Source: CALHAX01 sp039816705 (GTDB taxonomy: Bacteria > Pseudomonadota > Alphaproteobacteria > Rhizobiales > CALHAX01). From it: a stretch of DNA of 19,796 bases. Positions within the stretch are counted from its first letter, which is position 1. Each line of letters opens with the position of its first letter. The translations under genes and the position numbers were made by a program. Shown piece by piece: positions 14,516 to 19,796 of the stretch. Location: the NCBI GenBank assembly GCA_039816705.1, contig JBCBXF010000032.1, forward strand, positions 1 through 19,796, in the 5' to 3' direction. The notes below the pieces were generated by a model. The model had not been told where the DNA came from. It was given only the letters and a program-made list of their open reading frames with translations, and did no database searches.

Positions 14516-16333
14516 TCACCGCCGCCCAAACAATTTCTCAATGTCTTGGAGTTGCAGCTCGACGTACGTCGGGCGTCCGTGGTTGCACTGACCGGAATGT
14601 GGCGTCGCCTCCATCTCGCGCAACAACGCGTCCATTTCCGGCGCGGACAGCCGTCTCCCGGACCGCACACTTCCATGGCAGGCCATCGTCGCACAGACAT
14701 ACTCAAGGCGTTCACGCAGACTGAGCGCGCCGCCGTTCTCAGCCAAATCGTCTGCGAGATCATGCACGAGCCCCTTGGCATCAACGTCCCCGAGCAGCGC
14801 CGGAACTTCGCGCACAACAACAGCGCCCGGTCCAAACGCCTCGACAACAAGGCCAAGCGCCTCAAGATCATCGCGCGCAGCCTCCAGCCGCGCGACCGCC
14901 GCCTCGTCCATATCAACGACCTCCGGCAGCAGTAGCCCCTGACGCGCGACACGACCGTTTGCCAGTGCCTTTTTCATCCGCTCGTACACAAGACGCTCGT
15001 GCGCCGCATGCTGATCGACAATTACGATCGAGGTCTCGGTCTGCGCGACGATGTAGTTTTCATGGACCTGCGCGCGTGCGGCCCCGAGCGGACGCATGAT
15101 CGCCTGCGCGCCAGTCGCGTCTTCTTCTGCCACCGCGCCGGACGGTGCATCGAGTGACCGGGCGAGCGGCGCCTGTATCTCTTCTGCGAAAGCAGGCGTC
15201 ATACCGGGTGGCACGCCAATGTCGTCGGAACGCGCGAAAAGGGATGAGCCACCGCGCGTGGTGGCACCGATCGGTGCGCCCGGCAGACGGGCAAGATCGC
15301 CCGCAAACACCTGATTGCCGAGATGCGACGACGCGCGATGCCCTGCCTCTGCCAGCACCTCGCGGATGCCCCCGACCATCAGTCCACGCACGCGCCCACT
15401 GTCGCGGAACCGCACTTCCGTCTTCGCTGGATGAACATTGACGTCCACCTCACGGGTCGGCATTTCCAGAAAGAGAGCCAACGTCGCATACCGTCCACGC
15501 GGAATCAGATCACCATACGCGCCACGCACCGCGCCAAGCAGCACCTTGTCCCGTACTGGCCGGCCGTTGACGAAGAGAAACTGGCCACCGCCTGTTGCGC
15601 GATGCAGCGTCGGGAGCCCGACAAAACCACGCAACCGCAGCCCCTCTCGCCCGGCATCGATCGCCAGTGCGTTCTCCATGAAATCCGCGCCAAGCAGGCG
15701 ACCAAGCCGGGCGAGGAGCGCATCGCTGTCACGCCCCGTCGCTGGAAGACGAAATATCTGCCGCCCCCCCGCAACCAGTGAGAACCCGACATCCGGATGC
15801 GCCATCGCAATCCGACGCAGCATATCGGAGATCGCGGCGTTCTCTGCACGTTCGGACTTCATGAACTTGAGTCGTGCAGGCGTTGCGGAGAAAAGATCCT
15901 CGACCTCGATGGCTGTCCCGGGGTTCTGCGCGGCTGGCCGCACGGCCGCTTTCTGCCCTCGATCCACAACGATCTCGGCACCAGTGCCAGACGCCTTCGC
16001 ACTGCGAATAACAAGCCGCGCGACCGATCCGATTGATGGAAGCGCCTCCCCGCGAAATCCGAGTGAGGCAATGTTCAAAAGATCGTCATCGTCGAGCTTG
16101 GATGTCGCATGCCGCTCGACGGCCAGTGCCAGCTCGGCGCCATCCATCCCGCACCCGTCATCGACCACACGGATCAGCGACAAGCCGCCATCTGCCGTCG
16201 TCACGTCAATCTGACGACTGCCGGCATCAATAGCGTTCTCGACGAGCTCTTTCACGACGCTCGCTGGACGCTCGATGACCTCCCCCGCCGCAATGCGGTT
16301 GATCGTCGAAGCGGAAAGCTGACGCAAAGGCAT
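14516..16333 (-). CDS. mutL: DNA mismatch repair protein MutL (endonuclease type)
   Basis: Couples mismatch recognition by MutS to strand removal. The 605-residue product has the GHKL ATPase motifs KELVENAIDAG (28-38; Glu29, Asn33), DDGCGM (58-63) and LGFRGEALPS (91-100), followed by VNGRPVRD and the NVHPAKTEVRF segment (299-309). The C-terminal domain contains the metal-dependent nicking motif DQHAAHERLVYE (440-451), fitting DQHA(X)2E(X)4E, plus ACHGSVR (551-557) and CNHGRPT (583-589). It should therefore nick DNA itself, as expected for bacteria without MutH. ATG 16333 (MPLRQLS) matches the family start; ATG 16375 in frame would add 14 residues. It follows pgi after about 130 nt. A seven-C run (15764-15770) lies in the coding strand complement. 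Confidence 0.95.
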   Translation of the reverse strand: MPLRQLSASTINRIAAGEVIERPASVVKELVENAIDAGSRQIDVTTADGGLSLIRVVDDGCGMDGAELALAVERHATSKLDDDDLLNIASLGFRGEALPSIGSVARLVIRSAKASGTGAEIVVDRGQKAAVRPAAQNPGTAIEVEDLFSATPARLKFMKSERAENAAISDMLRRIAMAHPDVGFSLVAGGRQIFRLPATGRDSDALLARLGRLLGADFMENALAIDAGREGLRLRGFVGLPTLHRATGGGQFLFVNGRPVRDKVLLGAVRGAYGDLIPRGRYATLALFLEMPTREVDVNVHPAKTEVRFRDSGRVRGLMVGGIREVLAEAGHRASSHLGNQVFAGDLARLPGAPIGATTRGGSSLFARSDDIGVPPGMTPAFAEEIQAPLARSLDAPSGAVAEEDATGAQAIMRPLGAARAQVHENYIVAQTETSIVIVDQHAAHERLVYERMKKALANGRVARQGLLLPEVVDMDEAAVARLEAARDDLEALGLVVEAFGPGAVVVREVPALLGDVDAKGLVHDLADDLAENGGALSLRERLEYVCATMACHGSVRSGRRLSAPEMDALLREMEATPHSGQCNHGRPTYVELQLQDIEKLFGRR

Positions 16334-16463
16334 GTCGAGGTCTCGGCGAATCGGAGGATCGGTCACCGGCACCATAGCGGATGCAGCGGCGGGACTTCGA
16401 TAGCGTTCAAAGTCTTCAAGAAGCCCCGATCGGCGGCCACGCGCCGGCCAGATGAAGCGCTAT

Positions 16464-16478
16464 CTAGGTGCGACCTAG
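16464..16478 (-). terminator. Small hairpin spanning the pgi stop codon
   Basis: CTAGGT (16464-16469) and ACCTAG (16473-16478) form a perfect 6-bp stem with a 3-nt loop; the stop codon (TAG on the minus strand) is within the stem. No T-run follows, so termination is doubtful. It could slow ribosome release or protect the 3' end between pgi and mutL, or be chance. Confidence 0.2.
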
Positions 16479-17906
16479 CAGATCGCGGGCGAGCTTTTTG
16501 CCGGTTTCAACGGCCGGCTGGTCGAACGGGTCGACGTCAAGCAAAGCACCAAGCAGCACGGTCTCGGCCATGAAATGCATCAGCAGCCCGCCAGCGACAA
16601 AGCCATCCACGTTCTCGACGTCAAAGATACGATGCGGACGGCCCGCCTGACGCAACGCCTCGGGCACCGCCTCCGCCTGCGCATTGACAAGCGCCGCAGC
16701 TGGCTTGCCCGCCAGATAGCCGAGCCCGGCCACTTCAGCGAGATCAGTATCGATCACGGGCCCTCCCTCTTGGGCCCGCTCTCGCACAAACGAAATCATG
16801 TGGGACCGAGGGCCATCCATCCAGAGCTGCAGCTGGCTGTGCTGGTCAACCGGCCCGAGCGCGGCCACCGGCGTAGCTCCACGGCCTTGTTTCCCGAGGC
16901 TCTCCCCAAAGAGTTGTGCATACCAAGGTGCGAGGCGCCCGAGCCTGTCGCCATAAGGCATCAGCGCAAAAGTCGAGACGCCACCGTTGACCAGTAACCC
17001 GCCAACGGCCAGTGCGCCTGCAGCCGGCGCCCAGTTGCGCGCATCATTCGCCACAGCATCGCTCAGCATCGCGTCCACGACCGTCTGCGCGCCAGCACGG
17101 ATCTCTGCAGGATCAAGCCCGCGTGCAAGCGCGGGTAACATGCCTGTGACCGTCAGCGCCGAATAGCGCCCACCGATATCGGTCGGATGATCAAGGCAGG
17201 GGATGCCATAGCGCTGGCAGAGCCGTCGCACCGCGTTGTTCCCGGCACCTTCGTCTGCCGGCTCGCTGACACACAGAAAAAGCTCCGGAATGCGGGAGCT
17301 GAGCTGAGCGTCGCTCACCGCCTGCAACGCGGAGACCATCTGAACCAACGTCTCCGCCGTGTTCCCCGACTTCGACGTGATCACGAAGCGGGTGGTAGCC
17401 AGATCAAGAGAGGCAAGCGTACGCGCCAGGGTCCGCCCATCAAGATTATCGTAAAAACGGGTTCGCGGCCGCCGTGGCATGTCTGCCTGGGCAACTGGAG
17501 AGCGCCGACGTTCCCCGCGATCTCCCGGGATGTTCCACCCAGCAATCTGCGCCAGCACCTGCCCGCCGAGACTGGAACCGCCGGTGCCGAAAAACACGAT
17601 CGTCTTTGCATCGACTGACAGACGAGCGAGCGCCTCACGGGCGGGCTGCAAATCATCGCTGGCACGCGCGATCTGCATGAAGGGCTGACCACCCGTGAGA
17701 TAATCACTCCGCATGGCCTGCACCGCAGCATCGAGCCGCGCGGAAAGCTCCGGCGTCCAGGCTCCAACTAGATCGTCACGGCCAAGCGCCGTCGCGTCGC
17801 ATCCAGCTAGGATGTGTAGGTACGGTTGGCGGTCTTCAGCTATGGCCGCCCGAGAAGGGGACCGCTGATCATCAACCACGCGTGCCGTTGGCATATGCAG
17901 TGTCAT
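16464..17906 (-). CDS. pgi: Glucose-6-phosphate isomerase
   Basis: Interconverts glucose 6-phosphate and fructose 6-phosphate in the cytoplasm. At 480 residues it is shorter than the roughly 550-residue enterobacterial enzyme. It keeps the sugar-phosphate motifs GTGGSSLGG (107-115) and SKSGNTAET (178-186), DIGGRYSALTVTG (243-255), the catalytic-Glu region GESLGKQGRG (334-343), the QHSQLQLWMDG stretch with His356 and the C-terminal DPFDQPAVETGK with Lys470. An Arg-rich stretch (about 128-150) lies between the first motif and DNLD. ATG 17906 is chosen for its AGGG ribosome site about 9 nt upstream; the frame is open further up without similarity. It lies between the M16 genes and mutL on the same strand, with its own likely promoter. 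Confidence 0.94.
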   Translation of the reverse strand: MTLHMPTARVVDDQRSPSRAAIAEDRQPYLHILAGCDATALGRDDLVGAWTPELSARLDAAVQAMRSDYLTGGQPFMQIARASDDLQPAREALARLSVDAKTIVFFGTGGSSLGGQVLAQIAGWNIPGDRGERRRSPVAQADMPRRPRTRFYDNLDGRTLARTLASLDLATTRFVITSKSGNTAETLVQMVSALQAVSDAQLSSRIPELFLCVSEPADEGAGNNAVRRLCQRYGIPCLDHPTDIGGRYSALTVTGMLPALARGLDPAEIRAGAQTVVDAMLSDAVANDARNWAPAAGALAVGGLLVNGGVSTFALMPYGDRLGRLAPWYAQLFGESLGKQGRGATPVAALGPVDQHSQLQLWMDGPRSHMISFVRERAQEGGPVIDTDLAEVAGLGYLAGKPAAALVNAQAEAVPEALRQAGRPHRIFDVENVDGFVAGGLLMHFMAETVLLGALLDVDPFDQPAVETGKKLARDLLGRT

Positions 17907-17978
17907 GTCGGGCACCCTGCTCAAGCGTTCACCATTTGTCAGTGGACCGATCAAGCACAAAGGATGCCATAGGAAAAA

Positions 17979-18008
17979 GATATACGAAATCTCCGGAACA
18001 CGCCGCAA
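17979..18008 (-). promoter_or_regulatory. Candidate promoter for pgi
   Basis: On the minus strand, TTGCGG (18008-18003) and TATATC (17984-17979) are separated by 18 nt, giving a leader of roughly 65 nt before the pgi start at 17906. The 141-bp gap between the M16 gene and pgi supports a separate promoter here. The -35 element lies inside one of two direct repeats. Confidence 0.4.
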
Positions 18009-18026
18009 GCACAGACACCGCAAGCA
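18003..18026. repeat. Paired 9-bp direct repeats over the pgi promoter
   Basis: CCGCAAGCA occurs at 18003-18011 and again at 18018-18026, a 15-bp period. The pair is enclosed by a 6-bp inverted repeat, CTCCGG at 17991-17996 and CCGGAG at 18031-18036. The first copy overlaps the proposed -35 element. Such an arrangement can be a regulator-binding site, but the repeats are short and no known operator was recognised. Confidence 0.25.
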
Positions 18027-18047
18027 AGCGCCGGAGCTTCGATTAGC

Positions 18048-19379
18048 TCAGCTCTTCGACGGCTTGCCTACGATCGTCACGATAAGACTGTCGGGCTTCA
18101 GCAGCCGCTTGGCCACCCGCTTGATATCGTCGAGTGTCACGGCCTCGATGAGGGAGTTACGATCCGTGATGTACGCTTTGCCCAGATCCTCCATCTGCAC
18201 CCAGAACAATTGCGACGCGATCTTCGATGATGAGTCAAAGCGAAGCGCGTATGAGCCGGTCAGATATTGCTTTGCATTGTCGAGTTCGACCTGCGAGGGC
18301 CCTTCATTGGCCATCCGGGTCAGCACATCGCGGATCACATCCAGCGAGCGGTTGATCTCTTCGTTCTTCGTTGCAACCCCACCAAGGAAGATGGCGGCGT
18401 GCTCATAGGGCGCCACATAGCTGTAGACCGAGTATGCCAGTCCACGCTTTTCGCGCACCTCTTCCATCAGTCGGGAGTTAAATCCACCACCACCGATGAT
18501 GTAATTCAGAATATAGGATGCGATAAAATCCTTGTCGTCGCGCGCGAAAGCTCGGTGACCGAACTGCGCAACCGACTGCGGAACATCCATCTCGACAAGC
18601 TTTGTCGCGCCTGTCTCGGGGATCGTAAGAGGAGGAATGTCGCGCCGCTGCGATGTTTCGGAGATGCCGCCGAACATGTCATCGAGCATCGGCCCGAGTT
18701 CTTCCGGCGTGATGTCACCGACCACCGTGACCCGCAGTGTGTCACGCGCCATCACGCGTTCGCGATAGCTCTCGAGATCGTCCGCCGTAATTGCCTTGAG
18801 ACTGTCCAGTGTCCCTTTCACAGGTCGCGCATACGGATGCCCCGCAAATGCCGCTTCGCTCCAGGCCCGCGACGCGACCTTGTTCGGGTCTTTCGCATCG
18901 AACGCAAGCGAGCTCATCACCGACGCTTTCATACGAGCGACGGCATCTTCATCGAAGCGCGGTTTCGTCAGCGCCATCTTGAAGAGCTGGATGGCTTCGT
19001 CGCGGTTCGCGGTAAGAGTCTGGAACGAGCCGCTCAAGGTGTCTCGCCCCGCATCGAAACTCATCTTGACCGCAAGTTCTTCCATCCGCTGCTGGAATGC
19101 TGCGGCCTTCAGATCACCGGCACCCTCATCCATCAGCGTGGTCAGAAGGTTGGCAACGCCTTCCTTGCCGTCCGGATCCTGCGAGGCACCGCCCTTGAAA
19201 CCGAAGCGCAGCGCAATGAGCGGCAGGCCATGTTCCTCCACCAGCCAGGCTTTGATACCGCCCGGGCTGGTGACGTCCTGAATGTTCATGGCGTGTGCGT
19301 TATCCTGCATGGCCGGGAGAGAAAAGGTGGCAAGAGCTGCTGCAAGTCCGATGTTGCGAAGGGAGCGGAACATGGTCAT
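18048..19379 (-). CDS. M16 family peptidase-like protein lacking the zinc motif
   Basis: A 443-residue M16 (pitrilysin/insulinase) homologue with an N-terminal signal peptide (basic start, hydrophobic residues about 10-23, likely cleavage after AHA at 30), so probably periplasmic. The first domain has EGVANLLTTLMDEG (73-86) where active members have HXXEH within GLAHLLEHM-like sequence; no His or Glu is present at those places, so it should not be catalytic. The second domain keeps GGGGFNSRLMEEVREKRGLAYSVYSY (296-321), including the Arg-Tyr substrate-binding segment of non-catalytic subunits. It likely forms a dimer with the product of the upstream gene. The start at 19379 has a GGAGG site 7 nt upstream and overlaps the upstream stop codon (ATGA), showing translational coupling. 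Confidence 0.92.
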   Translation of the reverse strand: MTMFRSLRNIGLAAALATFSLPAMQDNAHAMNIQDVTSPGGIKAWLVEEHGLPLIALRFGFKGGASQDPDGKEGVANLLTTLMDEGAGDLKAAAFQQRMEELAVKMSFDAGRDTLSGSFQTLTANRDEAIQLFKMALTKPRFDEDAVARMKASVMSSLAFDAKDPNKVASRAWSEAAFAGHPYARPVKGTLDSLKAITADDLESYRERVMARDTLRVTVVGDITPEELGPMLDDMFGGISETSQRRDIPPLTIPETGATKLVEMDVPQSVAQFGHRAFARDDKDFIASYILNYIIGGGGFNSRLMEEVREKRGLAYSVYSYVAPYEHAAIFLGGVATKNEEINRSLDVIRDVLTRMANEGPSQVELDNAKQYLTGSYALRFDSSSKIASQLFWVQMEDLGKAYITDRNSLIEAVTLDDIKRVAKRLLKPDSLIVTIVGKPSKS

Positions 19380-19796
19380 GACTTATCCTCCGTTGCAGGG
19401 CTCGGCGTCGCGTCATTCGCCGGTGTGAGCCGGGATGTCACGGATGCGCGAATGTTGAAGACGGTCTTCGCAAGCGTGTTGACCTGTTCAAGCGTCACCG
19501 CGCGGATCCTGTCCGGCCAGGCTTCGACATCCTCAACGGTGCCTCCAGTCGCGAGTGTCCACCCGTAACGCCGGGCAAGACTAGACTGGTTGTCATTGCC
19601 GTAGATATAGTCCGCCAGATACGCCGATTTTGCGCGTTGCAACTCCGCCTCTGTCACACCATTCACCATAACATCGGCAACGATTGCATCAATCGCGGTT
19701 TCGATGTCATTCAGTGACTTACCAGCTGCCGCGACGCCGTAGAGGCCGATCCGACCGCTGTCGAGACCGCTGCCGGAGTACCACCCACCTGCACTG
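19376..19796 (-). CDS. M16 family peptidase, C-terminal part (cut by window edge)
   Basis: The last 139 residues of a protein whose start lies beyond the right end of the window. The sequence extends upstream of the first internal Met: reading the minus strand from 19795 gives AGGWYSGSGLDSGRIGLYGVAA, then a TAIDAIVADVMVNGVTEAEL stretch (about 19703-19646), typical of the C-terminal M16 domain. The following ELQRAKSAYLADYIYGNDN and the WPDRIRAVTLEQVNTLAK segments fit as well. By the usual pairing, this partner would carry the HXXEH zinc site, but that part is outside the window. It overlaps the next gene by 4 bp. Confidence 0.88.
   Translation of the reverse strand, partial: SAGGWYSGSGLDSGRIGLYGVAAAGKSLNDIETAIDAIVADVMVNGVTEAELQRAKSAYLADYIYGNDNQSSLARRYGWTLATGGTVEDVEAWPDRIRAVTLEQVNTLAKTVFNIRASVTSRLTPANDATPSPATEDKS

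Noticed and set aside
15438..16214. A 258-codon plus-strand frame opposite mutL.
   Set aside because: Ser/Arg/Ala-rich antisense shadow of the MutL ATPase domain with no motifs.
18267..19568. A 433-codon plus-strand frame opposite the M16 genes.
   Set aside because: The minus-strand frames show clear M16 motifs, a signal peptide and ribosome site; the plus frame has no recognisable domain and no sensible start context.
1..19796. Search for tRNA/rRNA genes, transposases, integrases, CRISPR repeats, toxin-antitoxin or defence genes.
   Set aside because: No such motifs or repeat arrays were seen by eye; all sizeable frames with motifs belong to core housekeeping families. A covariance-model and HMM scan would be needed to exclude small RNAs.

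Overview
This 19.8-kb window is GC-rich and densely packed with genes. It reads as a chromosomal housekeeping segment of an alphaproteobacterium, most likely of the order Hyphomicrobiales (Rhizobiales). The grounds are a plant-type glutamate-cysteine ligase next to rsmE and ubiA, the DUF4170 / DUF374 / waaA / lpxK / DUF2093 / xseA neighbourhood, and the mutL-rsmD-rluB-tadA-patatin run beside a pair of M16 peptidases. Family and genus cannot be named from the sequence alone. No rRNA, tRNA, insertion sequence, phage, CRISPR or toxin/defence locus was seen. No stretch without a gene exceeds 300 bases; the longest is 3444-3740.

Left part (1-3443): gshA and rsmE lie on the minus strand, with ubiA (ubiquinone prenyltransferase) diverging from rsmE. 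Middle-left (3741-7145, plus strand): a lipopolysaccharide-core operon of a DUF4170 protein, one 700-residue fusion of a DUF374 acyltransferase-like domain with Kdo transferase (WaaA), and LpxK overlapping its end. This operon makes and glycosylates the Kdo-lipid A part of the outer membrane. It converges on a small DUF2093 gene and xseA (exonuclease VII large subunit), both on the minus strand.

Middle-right (9208-12375, plus strand): purD (purine synthesis), an overlapping alpha/beta hydrolase that keeps every known catalytic residue of fluoroacetate dehalogenase, and a patatin-like phospholipase. tadA (tRNA adenosine deaminase, minus) then diverges from rluB and rsmD (rRNA modification, plus), which converge on mutL.

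Right part (14516-19796, minus strand, transcribed from right to left): two M16 metallopeptidase-family genes (the first cut by the window edge, the second lacking the zinc motif), pgi (glucose-6-phosphate isomerase) behind a plausible promoter, and mutL.

Most of the window is ordinary core genome. The observations most worth a second look are the DUF374-WaaA fusion, the candidate defluorinating hydrolase coupled to purD, and a strong hairpin in the spacer upstream of the LPS operon. I do not see evidence for a new multi-gene system.
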